NCBI RefSeq assembly: GCF_932276165.1
Contig: NC_064012.1
Coordinates: 12,221,501 to 12,285,500, forward strand
Reading direction: 5' to 3'
Origin: Plutella xylostella
Taxonomy: Eukaryota > Arthropoda > Insecta > Lepidoptera > Plutellidae
DNA: 64,000 bases
In this document: positions 50,180 through 61,055 of the stretch, one piece after another
How positions within the stretch are numbered: position 1 is the stretch's first letter
How the letters are laid out: each line of letters opens with the position of its first letter
Made by a program: the position numbers and the translations under genes
The notes under the pieces: model-generated
Told to the model about the DNA's origin: nothing
Databases searched by the model: none
The model's input: only the letters and a program-made list of their open reading frames with translations

Positions 50180-50290
50180 GAAATATCAGCTTGATATCTT
50201 TACCCGTTTCCGAGAAAAGGGATGGTGGCAACAAAGTGTGATCCTATAAGGGTTCCTTTTTTTCCTTTTGAGGTACGGAACCCTCAAAAA
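50180..50290 (+). repeat. dispersed repeat ATCAGCTTGATATCTTTACCCG, copy 2
   Basis: Parallels 38620-38755, ending with TTTTGAGGTACGGAACCCTC. Confidence 0.55.
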
Positions 50291-50635
50291 GAATAGTGAC
50301 AATCGGATCAATCGTTTCGGAGATATGCGTGGACAAACATACATACCAACAAGCATTTATAAACATACATAGGTACATAAACATTTATAAAATTTTGAAT
50401 ATTTGTTTATTAGCCATAATATATTGTCATATGTCAATATGGTGCAGTTCCAATAATCTTACATACATACCGAACATATAATTATGTACTTACCGAATAG
50501 ACAATCTTTTTTTGAAATTGATTAAAAAGGTTTATTATCCCTGAATTTAGTAGGAAGTGATGCCATGCTAAAGAATAAAATAAAGCAATTAAAATTAATT
50601 CGATACATTGGTCGTGAGTCGTGATCCTACTTCAT

Positions 50636-50855
50636 ATTATAAATGCGAAAGTTTGTAAGTGTAGGTGTGTATGTATGTATGTATGTATGTGAGTATGTTT
50701 GTTATTTCTTCACTTCAAATCGGCTGAACCGATTTTAATGAAATTTGGAATGGAGTTAGCTGACACCCTGGATTAACACATATGTTACTTTTTATCGCGG
50801 AATTCCCACGGGAAAACTTATTAAGGCGAAGCGAAGCTCGCGGGAACAGCCATTA
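50636..50855 (+). mobile_element. Helitron-like (Lep1-type) non-autonomous element
   Basis: It starts ATATTATAAATGCGAAAGTT, contains a (TATG)n microsatellite at about 50670-50695, then CGGCTGAACCGATTTTAATG, TACTTTTTATCGCGGAATTC and GCGAAGCGAAGCTCGCGGGA. The terminal hairpin and layout match the minus copy at 43086. No ORF. Confidence 0.55.
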
Positions 50856-51153
50856 TATTTAAATATTTGTTATTTTTGTATTAGTTTACTTGAGCAAGTA
50901 AATATTTAGATTTATCTTTTTGTATAAAAATATTAAGAAAAAATTATTACCCAGAAATGGATCGCAATTTTTCCTTTTTTCGGTAAAAAACTTTTTTAGT
51001 AGCATCACTTATAAAATGTCACAATTCTTTCCAATAAAAAATTAGAGATTAGGTACATAGATAAAATAAACGACGATCTCACTTATTTATGGTCAAGTGA
51101 ATATTGAACTAAACATCAGTAAAATTAAAATTACTCAGAGCATAAATATAAAA

Positions 51154-51990
51154 ATGAGTGCAAGTAACTGGAGAAGCGCTGGCTTAAAGTAATTACATAA
51201 TTACCTATATTCATTCATTAGAATACCTATGTAACAAAAAACTATGTATACTTGGGTATTTTGTTGTAGTTGGTTGGAGTAGCACTATATAGCCGATAAT
51301 TAGCAGAGAATGATAAGTCGATGTTTACTCGATAGGTAGAGGTATTCTCGGTTCTAGCTTGAAAATAGGACCAATACGAGTATCATAGGATAGGAATAGT
51401 CACTCGGTTTATGCGTACCTACAAATCAGATTTTTATAATAGAATATCATTGCTTATCGTATAAACGCAGCTTTAATTATGAAATGTCCTCAGCTATATA
51501 AACTTCTCCAACATTGCGGCGCGGACGCTTCGGAAGAGCCTCAAGGCAGAGTTCAGAGAAGACGCGGCCAAACGAGACATATCGGCTGTCCGAGTGTTCT
51601 TTTATGTGAATGGCGAAATACTACGTAAGTATACTTGCTGCGTTACGGTACCTACATTAATGCACTTAATTTGATTACGATTGTGGTCGAAGGGCCATTA
51701 CTCATCATCACCCATATGGAATGCTGCCTATCGATAATCAAAGTCTGGCATTTTAGTTGAGCATGCTATACCTATGTTCTTTTTAGTCCCACCAAGATTA
51801 TGAGGCCTACCATATTAAACAAATTAATAGTTAAATCCAGAGTCAGTTTCTTAATGATTACTATTTACACATGCAGGGTTAAAACCTGAAAGTTACGCCC
51901 TGAATGAAATATTTGTACTTTGTTTCAGCCCTTGGAGAGAAGCCACCAGCTGAAAAGAAAGACGCTGCCGCTGTAGCTGTAAAAGTATAG
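51154..51990 (+). CDS. ATP5F1E: ATP synthase subunit epsilon, mitochondrial (Stunted-like), 3 exons
   Basis: Exons 51154-51188, 51494-51624 and 51929-51990 (stop TAG) give 228 bp, 75 residues, with phases 2 and 1 agreeing. The start WRSAGLNYINFSNIAAR then LRKSLKAEFREDAAKRD matches the family pattern W-R-x-A-G-[LI]-x-Y-I-x-[YF]-S-x-[IV] seen in Drosophila Stunted and in the vertebrate epsilon subunit. The protein is a small part of the F1 central stalk in mitochondria and has no cleavable presequence in the family. The C-terminus (GEKPPAEKKDAAAVAVKV) is longer and more Ala/Lys-rich than the roughly 50-60 residues usual for the family. A poly(A) signal (AAATAAAAATAAG) follows the stop at once. 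Each exon is too short to stand out as an open frame. Confidence 0.88.
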
Positions 51991-53382
51991 ACATAAATAA
52001 AAATAAGTTTATAATAATATAAACTGTTTATTTTCTACCTTCATCTACCATACAGATAAGCACTATGTTTTAAAATCAGTTCACTAAATCATAAAATAAG
52101 TAGCGTTATGTTATAAACATATAACTTGATTCCAATAGGCACACTAATCACCACGTGGTATAAGGTACATATAAAAAAACTACAAATCGATCAAACTATA
52201 CGATAAACATATTATGTAAGTGTATGTGAAATACTTCGTTTTTTTAACCATCGCCACATTATGTAATTGAGCACAATATCACAAATTTTATATAATGCCG
52301 TATGCTAATAATTAAATAACACTTTATTCTTAGCTTTCCTACATAAATGTAGTAAAAAAATATTATTTGTTTATTTTATTTGGCGTCAGATTAGCCTATA
52401 TAGTTACGATTAGCTTGATTTGCTTCTTATTTCTATAAAATATGTTTGAAAAAGAGTAAACAAGTATGTATGATGTTTTTAATGATATATTTTTATAGCC
52501 TAATAGGTATCATAGTTCAAGATTATTAAAAGAGATTTGCACCTATTACTAATATATTATATTTTCAGTCCTAGCACCTATAAAATAATAAAACATAATG
52601 GAATTAAGTATTTTCACAAAGAAATCTAATCACTTTATGATGATTTTCCAACAGACAGCTTAATCTCTAAAACGTTTTTAATAAATGTAATGTAAAATAA
52701 AAATATGACCTTTCTATAACCACCATTTCGAGTGTAGCTACATATTTTCGAAACCTTACTTTGGTTTAATAATAATTTAAAAAAACCTGCCAACATGAGC
52801 AAAGTCATCTCAAAATGACTCACCAAAGAATATAATTAGTAATAGATTTGTTATCCCCACACTTGAGGTTTTCAAAGAAACATACTGAAGTTTGTTTGTG
52901 GCAATAAAGAAACATAAATCATTTATACTATTTATAGTAATCACCAATTACTATGAAAACTCAATGATACTGCTCAACTAACCCACGAGAAAAATAATTC
53001 CCTAAAAACCTACAAATTTCTTTCCTATGCCGCGAAAATCATCACCGAATTGAAATCCTACCTACATTTTCTTCTGGTATTACCCATTTGTTCCATATAA
53101 CACAATACATCCGGACACCTAAAAAGCCGGGACTTATGAAAGTTTGATTTATCTGTATGTATGATGTACGTGTATATTTCTATCTGTCCATTATAGAATA
53201 GCACCAAAAGGTCAGATAAGGTCACAGACAAGATCCGTTCGAAACTATCTTTTTTCGTTGGATTTTTATTAATAGCTGTTCCTTGCAAACAAATCCAGTC
53301 CCACAAACTGTCCCATTTACAATAAACGTACAAAGTGTCGATTAGTATATAGATACGGAACAAACTGGCCTACTCCCTACCA
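51991..53382. other. tail-to-tail spacer between ATP5F1E and SLC35F6
   Basis: AT-rich 3' flank shared by the plus-strand epsilon gene and the minus-strand transporter. No coding exon or RNA gene is recognised. Confidence 0.5.
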
Positions 53383-56300
53383 CTACGCCTCATCGGCCCC
53401 ATCTTCGGGGTCATCGTTGACGACTGGCGCCGCTTCAGGATCCATTTCAAGTCTACCACATCGCGGCATCAGGCCGTTGTACGCACACATGCCGACGATT
53501 AGAACTGCGAAGCCGAGGAGGTGCTGCCAGTGGAACGCCTGCCATTTCACGCCGAGCGACACCATCCAGATTACGAAGGTTCTGCAAGGAATGTATTGAA
53601 CATTTGAGTGGAATATTCATAGGGCTTACTGCGATGCGTCTCCCTCGCTCGCATTTGTAGGTATTCCTTAGGTGAAGTGTGTGATGTTGGAAATTTTTTG
53701 GCCCTTTTTCACACTTGAGTAAGTCATAAAAACAGTTCGCAGCGCGTTCTTTGGTGCATTGCCATGATTTGTATTTGTTTTAACCGCATCAATAAAGTAA
53801 GAAAAATTGTACCTGCTTAGGTATTTTTCCACAAACACATAGAATTGGTCTCAAAATTCCTTAATTTGAACAGGGTGTCCACTCTGAATGCTTCAAAAAA
53901 ATCCCTGACTTTTCCCTGACTTTCCATGACCATTTCAGAAAATTTCCCTGACCAGAGAGCAAAATAAAAACACAATTTAAGTAATTCGAAGACGAAAGCT
54001 TGAAGTTTTGTTTTAATTTCTTTGACAATTATTGAAATATCGACTGCGTAAAATATTTATACAGGGGGCTGGACAAGCGGTATACTAAGCTGAAGGACGT
54101 GATTTAGGAGAGATCATTCTAAACAAAATTTTAACTGACTTCGAAAAAAGGAGGATGTTCACAATTTTTTTTTATGTACGTTCACTGATAACTCCGCCAT
54201 TTAGGGACCGATTTTCATATTTTTTTTAATGTAATATCTTGAGTTCACAAGGGCGGGACCTTAGGGTTGGACAAAGAGTATAGATATAGTTTTTATGTCC
54301 ATTTTAGCACATATTAACCCATTCTTATGAAATTTATAATGTAAATATAGTTCTCATAAAAAAAATATGGTGACCTGGAGCTGATCTGATCATGGAAACG
54401 GAAGGCAGTCAAGGAAACTCATTAACGGTATAACAACTACCTCATGCCTAAAGGCTTGAATGATTCGTATTTACTAGTAGGACTTATTGGTATCATTTTG
54501 CATCTTACATTAATTGATTGTCAATTATTGCAAATACTTACACTAAAACAATAATTTCATGTTTCAGTACAAATATACCTAAGCAGTACGATTCTTTTTT
54601 ATGTTTTTGCGCTGACAATGTGCTTAATGTTAAGAAAAGAATCGTTCCTGCTTAGGTATACTTGTATTGTCACATAGAATTGGTCTACACATTAAATTAT
54701 TTCTAACTTTTTAGACGTTTTATGAAGTCAAATTATTTGTTCTTATAATTCGCAAAAAAATTCTTGTTTTTGCTACAATGTGTACGTAGTATTAAGTTTT
54801 TTTAGATAAATACTAAAAAGACATACAACATTTGGAAAGTCAAGCGGCATTCACTGGTTTTTATAGCATAAAAGACAAGTTTTAACTGTGTGAAGCTCAC
54901 TTTATGGTTGAAAAGTACCTACGTCTCTTCCCGAAAACCATGATTTTGTTCAAAAAATGAGTGCATTTGCCTTTTTCCTCGAAACCGAAAAACAAAAATA
55001 GTTTTTGTATTGTGCGATCCACAGAGTACTTTGTATTATGATCGCATTCAAATTTCACACTAAGTAGGTGCCGCGCCGAGACAGCGCTTCTGCAGGGATG
55101 CAGTCGCGCGACACGACGCAAGACGACGACAGTCTTAAAACGCTATTTATAATGGCGAGCTGAGTCACCTTTTGCAACAACCTATAATATATTGGACATC
55201 AGCTAATCTTTTAGAATTCCTACTATGTACATATTTTTCAAACTTAGTCATATTTTATTAAATCACCATACTATATGTAATAGTATGGATCAGTAAAAAA
55301 TATTTGAAAACTAAGCGAGATTTAATTGTATGCTTTATGTATTTCACGAAAAAAATAATATCATAAAGTACTAATTTTTTTCCAAAAATATGCTTGAATA
55401 GTCATTTTTCCCTGACTTTCCAGGTGGCCCATCAATTTCACTGACTTTCCCTGACCACCTTGAGCTTCCCTGACTTTTCCCTGACTTTCCAGATAGTGGA
55501 CACCCTGTTGAATGATTTTTGTTTTAATTGTTGTATTTTTTACCTGACAGAATCCAGCACCATCCTTGTGGTAGCAGACATCTCCTTGGTGACGCTGATG
55601 CCGGCGAAGTTGAAGAACGCGATGGACACCACCGTGCCCGTGATGGCCAGCAGCAGGAGAGAGTTGTTCGCTGGATTGGAGAAGGGAAATGTTTAAGTAA
55701 GGTTTTGGTCTGTGTCTGTCATAAACAATACTGACAAAAAGGAGTGATGGTGCAAAAGAAACGTCTCGACAAATAACTTTCACTATCCAAGTGGAGGAAA
55801 AAGCTAAAGCCAAAGGCTTCTGAAACTGCAACGAAGTTTGAAGCAGTTAGGGGCAGTGGGAGCGCGTTTGTTTATTGTGTCATCCACCATATCCATATAC
55901 CTACTACATTGCCAACGTAGACAAAAAATCCTACAGCTTTTAATGTTGCGAAGGCATTAAACTTTAGAAATCATAATAACAGCAATCAAATCAACAACGT
56001 CAGCTGTACAAACTCACCAATCTGCACAAGTCCGTCCACAAAGTCCTCAACCGTGTGCCGCGCGTTGTGGTCGAAGTGCGCCGGCGCCGGTATGTAGTAG
56101 AATATGACCAGTAGAACTGATAGCACTGAGAACCCGAACACTCCCTCCCAGCCCACGGCTTGTAGCGGCGGGATGTTCATACCTGGAATAATGCATTTCA
56201 TTTTAAGATTTGTTTTTTGTTGTTATGCCAACTGTTTTATTAATAACGTTTTTGAGAAATCATTTATAATTAAAGTATTGGTAACACAACGTGAAAGGAT

Positions 56301-58333
56301 TAGAAGTATGTGAACTGCCACATAAAGATTTAGATATGATTGGCTTGCTTATACACTCACGAGTAATGAAAAAGTTCCACTCACAAAATGTCGACACCAA
56401 AGGACCCCAATTTTTTCAAACTTAATTTAAAATTTGACCTGTATATTCACTTTTTAAGTTGGTAACACTCTGATGCGCTGTTAAATATAGTTCAATATTG
56501 CAGTGTTTTCAGTTTAGGAGTAATTTGATGCTATTGCCATTAGAAACTTTCTCATTGCTCGTGAGTGCAGTAGCCCCCGAGCTCATACAAGTTACTAACA
56601 AAATCCTTACCAGCAACATATTTCTCCTCATACACCATCTGGCAGGCGGATATGATCTGAGCCAGTATGATGAGGAGGTCACCCGTGATGAGACTGTTGC
56701 GGCCCTTCGACTCTCCGGGGGTCTGGTACAGGGCGTCGGTGATACCCACTATGAGAAGGCCTATGATCACGTTCACTGTAAATAAAATTGAATATGTTTA
56801 TTATCATATACATCATCATCAGCCAATAATCATCCACTGCTGGACATAGGAGCGCCACAACACTCGGTCCTCGGTCTTCCTCATCCAACCACTACCCGCC
56901 ACCCGCCTAAGGTCGTCAGTCCAGCGGGCAGGATCATATACAAAGACAAAGAAAACGGAAATATATATTTAAAAAAGAAAAGTGCGTAGCAGTGGTGACG
57001 GATTAATTCCTTTGTAGGGCAAACCGGTGTTATATTATGTGGACCTTTCGCTATTGGTACGTAGTTAGTGTTACACTGAGTTGCAGAAAGGATCTTTAAG
57101 TTAATGTCGGCATTAAATGTATTGTTGCCTTGCTTTGACAGTATACGGACAGAAAGAGATAGATATAGATTTAATGTCCACATTAGCTTAAAGTCCCTTT
57201 CTGCAACTCGGCATTAGTGTAGCAGACAGGTATGCTAATAATTAAGTGTAACATTAGATTTCATATCATCGATAAGTTACTCTGTTAAATCAGTGTATCT
57301 CAAATGAAATGTAATGAAAATAATAAAATAGTTATATTCAGCAAAATCTGATCATTGTTATAAATACAAAAATTCCAACACTTTGCCATAATAATACAGG
57401 GTTTCCAATATCATTATGCATGCAGTCACTCCGTTTACAGGCAGACGTCTTTTGTACGTAGATAAACATCGCATCGCGATCTTTGTTAAATATAGGTACA
57501 TAGGTATTTGGTTGGTGAATTCATTTATGCCATGCTGCTGAATAACATAAGCTTGCTTTTAATAGTGGAATCCTGAAGATAAAAAACTTCATATAAAAAA
57601 TAGGCTCAAGATCAGACGTCTGTGCTCAACATAGTTAGTTACAGTAGTCTACGTTAAAGTTTGGTTATAGTCCAGCAATTTCATACAAATCAGCAGTCTA
57701 AAGCCTAAACGTTTAGGAAGAGATCGCGTTTAGGCGATGCCCTTGTATACTAGTTAAGTTTATTTCTCTTTATCTTTTATTGTACCTAAGTATGTATTTT
57801 GTATACAATAAAGTGTTAAAATAAATAAACTATCTTTAGTCTTCGATTTATAATGATGGGGTATTATCATCATCACTGGCTGTACGTCTTACAGCGATCC
57901 ACCAGTCGGGAACTTCTCAGTGAGTGAGGGGGTACCTATAAGCCATATACTAGTAAAATATACAAAATATCATCAGATAGAGACCAGTGGCGACTTCCTA
58001 CGTCTGAGGCCAAGATGCACTTCAGGTCGCTACGCCTGCAGAGTATGTATACTGCATTCATTAATTTTCACTATTTAAAAACCTAGTTTTTAAATAACTT
58101 CAAATAAAAAGACACACTCAGATTACCTTCTGTGCCATGTAAGAATGAATGCAGTAAGTATAAGCAAATATGGAAGTATATTTACAGATCCCGATCCACT
58201 CCCGCCTGATGAGCCTTCGGTCGAGGAAGGTCATGGACAGCACCGCCACGAACACGATGATGGAGCCGCGGAACATCTGGAAGCTGCTCGCGTACGTGAG
58301 AGTGAGGCCGATGTACATTATCGACGTGCCGAT
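53383..58333 (-). CDS. SLC35F6: SLC35F6-type drug/metabolite-superfamily transporter, last 5 exons
   Basis: Exons in coding order: 58186-58333, 56611-56775, 56018-56182, 55544-55670, 53383-53581 (stop TAG), with GT-AG borders and consistent phases. The first visible exon reads IGTSIMYIGLTLTYASSFQM then FRGSIIVFVAVLSMTFLDRR, the second ITGDLLIILAQIISACQMVY EEKYV, the third LQAVGWEGVFGFSVLSVLLV. The fourth has FFNFAGISVTKEMSATTRMV and the last GFAVLIVGMCAYNGL and an acidic tail. This is the SLC35F6 (C2orf18/ANT2BP) pattern, with several membrane helices per exon. Human SLC35F6 is reported on lysosomes and mitochondria; no substrate can be read from sequence. The N-terminal exons (first ~100 residues) are not found up to the right edge, where a transposon lies. 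Confidence 0.85.
53873..55507. mobile_element. 1.6-kb inserted element with ACAGGGTGTCCAC ends
   Basis: ACAGGGTGTCCACTCTGAAT at the left and ATAGTGGACACCCTGT at the right are inverted termini. Both subterminal regions carry repeated TTTCCCTGACTTTCC motifs in the same sense. The interior contains other elements (54061, 54145, a hairpin at 54567-54666). No transposase is seen. It lies in the last SLC35F6 intron. Confidence 0.6.
54567..54666. repeat. nested hairpin element
   Basis: GTACAAATATACCTAAGCAG followed by ACGATTCTTTT is inverted as AAAAGAATCGTTCCTGCTTA GGTATACTTGTA. The half-motif CCTGCTTAGGTA with CACATAGAATTGGTCT also occurs at 53813-53850. Confidence 0.6.
56352..56573. repeat. MITE family TACACTCGCGAGCAATG, copy 3
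   Basis: Left end TACACTCACGAGTAATGAAA AAGTTCCACTC; right end GAAACTTTCTCATTGCTCGT GAGTGCAGTA. Same family as 14476 and 23386. It ends about 35 bp from SLC35F6 exon 56611-56775. Confidence 0.7.
56805..56935 (-). mobile_element. LINE 3'-end remnant
   Basis: The reverse complement contains CGCTGGACTGACGACCTTAG, CGAGGACCGAGTGTTGTGG and ATGTCCAGCAGTGGATGATT, closely matching 4925-5075. It lies in the SLC35F6 intron upstream of exon 56611. Confidence 0.6.
57078..57210. repeat. MITE family GAGTTGCA, copy 3
   Basis: GAGTTGCAGAAAGGATCTTT AAG at the left is inverted as CTTAAAGTCCCTTTCTGCAA CTC. The core TTGCTTTGACAGTATACGGA is shared with 27068. It is the best preserved of the copies. Confidence 0.75.
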
Positions 58334-58949
58334 CTGCAGGAAGAAGAAGAAGTGTTAACTTTTAACCTAATGGGGAAGAAAACCAAGTGAAACTTTGGCA
58401 GCACTATCCAGTGGGCCTTTCAGGTTCTGACCAATTACGTTATTGGGGAGAAAAAATGGCGACTGAACCAACCAATTAGAACTGTAGAATCGGGCCTCCT
58501 CGACTCTTTGTAAAATTATATGACATAATTCTTATAGAAAGTCAATAATAAACTACTCAATAATTTTATTATTATGCATAGATCTTAGCCACTGCTAAGC
58601 TTATAATTTTTATTCCACAATTTCTGTACTCGGTTTTTCTCCCCTACATATTAGCTCCATTGTATTGTGCCTACCATTGTATGATACCCGCATCTTATCA
58701 TTTGCAAGAGATTTTATTGGTATTAGTTTAGGATTTTTGTGTGTAATGATAATAATGTATAATGATATAACAAAGAAATATTTGTCACTGCTCATGCAGA
58801 AAGAGGGGCATTGAGTCATAGTCATAATATCAACAATCCCTTGTGACGCCAGAGCAGTGTCAGCAACATGATCTAAACTTTCTAAACAATCAATAAAGAG
58901 ATTATGACTATTGACAAATAATTGTAAAATTTTAATTAAAACATTTGAA
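58334..58949. other. SLC35F6 intron, nothing recognised
   Basis: I looked here for the preceding SLC35F6 exon on the minus strand and did not find one with plausible splice sites and sequence. AT-rich. Confidence 0.5.
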
Positions 58950-58954
58950 TTTAG

Positions 58955-59395
58955 ACGTCCCTCGAGCTATAATCCTCCAAAATTGAAACTCAATAGAAAC
59001 TACTTCTGATGATGCCAAAAAATAGTCGTGAAATAGTCATAAATAGTCGTGTTTTCCAAAAAAATAGTCGTATCATACTTTCGGAGTTAGAGCTATACTT
59101 TATGGAGGATTATAGCTGGAGGTCTCCAGCTATAATCCTCCAGCCTCTGCAGAACAAACGGTAAGGCCTATCGACTTGGTTAAGGTCTCAAAAAATAGTC
59201 GTGAAATAGTCGTAATGACATGCCAAATTTCAGAAATAGTCGTCAAAAGATAGCAGAGATATAAAGGTATTTTGCTGCAGCCCTGGTGGAGGATTATAGC
59301 TGGAGGTTTTGAAAATATCGAATATCTTTGGAACTACTATGACTATCGGTTTGAATTATGTCTCAAAAAATAGTCGTGAAATAGTCGCTTCTATT
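58955..59395. repeat. palindrome-containing tandem array (AATAGTCGT / GGAGGATTATAGCT)
   Basis: AATAGTCGT occurs exactly at 59021, 59042, 59063, 59194, 59205, 59235 and 59369, with variants at 59032 and 59380. TGGAGGATTATAGCTGGAG is at 59103 and 59287, and its reverse complement at 58965 and 59124. At 59103-59142 the two orientations abut as a 19-2-19 palindrome. AAAAAATAGTCGTGAAATAG marks repeat units at 59018, 59191 and 59366, a period of about 174 bp. Confidence 0.75.
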
Positions 59396-59679
59396 TATTA
59401 TAATTTTAAGCTTGATAAAAGCTGTTAAATAATTATATCAAATTCTTCATACAAATCAATGTGGACGAGAATGCCAAAGCGAGCCAGTACACAAAAATAA
59501 TAGCACCGTAGATTTGAAGTACTCATGTCTAATTTATCTATAAATCATTTATTTCGTCATACTTTGCATCAATAGTATCTAAACTAATCTTTGGTATGAC
59601 ATTTTATTGCTTTTGCTCTTAGCCTTTACCTTACTGTGTACAGAGGAAACGTATGCCTATACACGCACACATTTATCTG

Positions 59680-59930
59680 TTATCTTGACAAACGATAGCG
59701 ATGACGACTACGGCGATGCAGTACCTAGATCAGTTATTGTCATCCCTTACTATCCCGTGATCAGACAAATATTGCTATCCTTGTCTCCTTTCTAACCGGC
59801 ATGCATCACACGCATAGAACGCGTGAGCAACCGCGTCACCGGTAACATCTTGACGAGCGATAGCAAACCGGTATTTATTACGTCCCTTACTATCCCAAGA
59901 TCACACAAATAGTCCTATCCTTGTTTATGT
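59680..59930 (+). repeat. two diverged tandem units
   Basis: ATCTTGACAAACGATAGCG and CCCTTACTATCCCGTGATCA with GACAAATATTGCTATCCTTG recur about 170 bp on as ATCTTGACGAGCGATAGC and CCCTTACTATCCCAAGATCA with CACAAATAGTCCTATCCTTG. Confidence 0.6.
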
Positions 59931-59999
59931 GAAGCAGTACAGGGTAGCACTCAAGCAATAAGAATAAAATACGGTGTTTGAAATATAACTCATTTAATT

Positions 60000-60900
60000 A
60001 CAATCACAGGCCGAAAGTACTTTTATTTATACTAAAATTATTCATTAAACAATTATTAGGTCGGTTTCATACAATTATCTCAGTATTATTTCACTTTTAT
60101 TAACATATTTACTTTAATTTAAAATAATCACAGTTGGTTTATTTCTAAGTAATAATATAATATTGACGTAGTTCAATTAAAAAAGAAACATGGTATGAAA
60201 ATGAAAAATATGAATATTTATTTCACTATTTAAAACATAATTATTTTCTAGCCTTATATAATAATAAGCTTAATTTTAAGTAATCACAGATTGTTCATTG
60301 GTAGGTTTAGGTAATCACGGTTACTATCATAATATAATTTTCATGTATCTCAATTGAAAAGAAACTTAATGGCAGCTATTCTAAAGGCACCAAGTCATAA
60401 TTCAGAGATAATATTTGGTAATATTATTATTTAACTATTATAAACATATTTTTCCCCAACAACTTTATATACAAATTTATATATATTATTATTCCTTAGC
60501 GTTAGAATAATTAGCTTATTTTACAATAATCACAGTTGGTTAATTGCTAAATAATAATATATTATTGACGTAGCTCAATTGAAAAAGAAATATGGTATGA
60601 ACTTAAATAGTTATTTAACTATTCAAAAATAAACTATTTACTAGCCTTATCATAATAAGCTATAATTAGAGTAATCACAGTTTGTTCATTCATAGGTTTA
60701 GGTAATTATAATCATTAGCTATTCTAAAGGCACCAAGTCTTCAATTTAGAGGTCCCTGTTTTTGGTAAAATTATAATAAAATATAAACATTCATTATTAT
60801 AAGCAAGTTTAAATATAAATTATGTTATTAAATTTAGCTTTATTTAAAATAAATAATCACAGCTGGTTCATTGGCAGGTTTTTGAATGTGAATAAAAAGT
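60000..60900. repeat. subterminal repeats of the transposon (TAATCACAG motif)
   Basis: AATCACAG(G/T/A/C) with TTGGTT or TTGTTCATT occurs near 60002, 60127, 60281, 60530, 60671 and 60855. Two kinds alternate: ATAATCACAGTTGGTTTATT followed by TAATAATATAATATTGACG, and GTAATCACAGATTGTTCATT followed by GGTTTAGGTAAT. The pair repeats with a period of about 390-400 bp (60127 to 60530; 60281 to 60671). CTATTCTAAAGGCACCAAGT is also doubled (60376, 60719). Confidence 0.7.
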
Positions 60901-61055
60901 AATAATATCACATTCAGTTAACTTAATTTTCTTTTAGTAAAGTTATATCACTAACCAAATTATTACTTAACTACTAGACTAGGCTGAATTTTATAGCACA
61001 GATTCTTAAAATATCTATAAACTTACCTAAAGATACCTACTATCATTATTTCTCA

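Larger units (their letters stand above)
48476..51153. other. spacer between the USP and ATP synthase epsilon genes
   Basis: Repeat-rich and without a recognised gene. It holds the dispersed repeat at 48790-49010, a MITE at 49015-49166, a tRNA-derived element at 49850-50105, and retro/Helitron-like pieces at 50180-50290 and 50636-50855. The promoter of the small gene at 51154 should be in its last few hundred bases; no TATA box is obvious. Confidence 0.5.
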
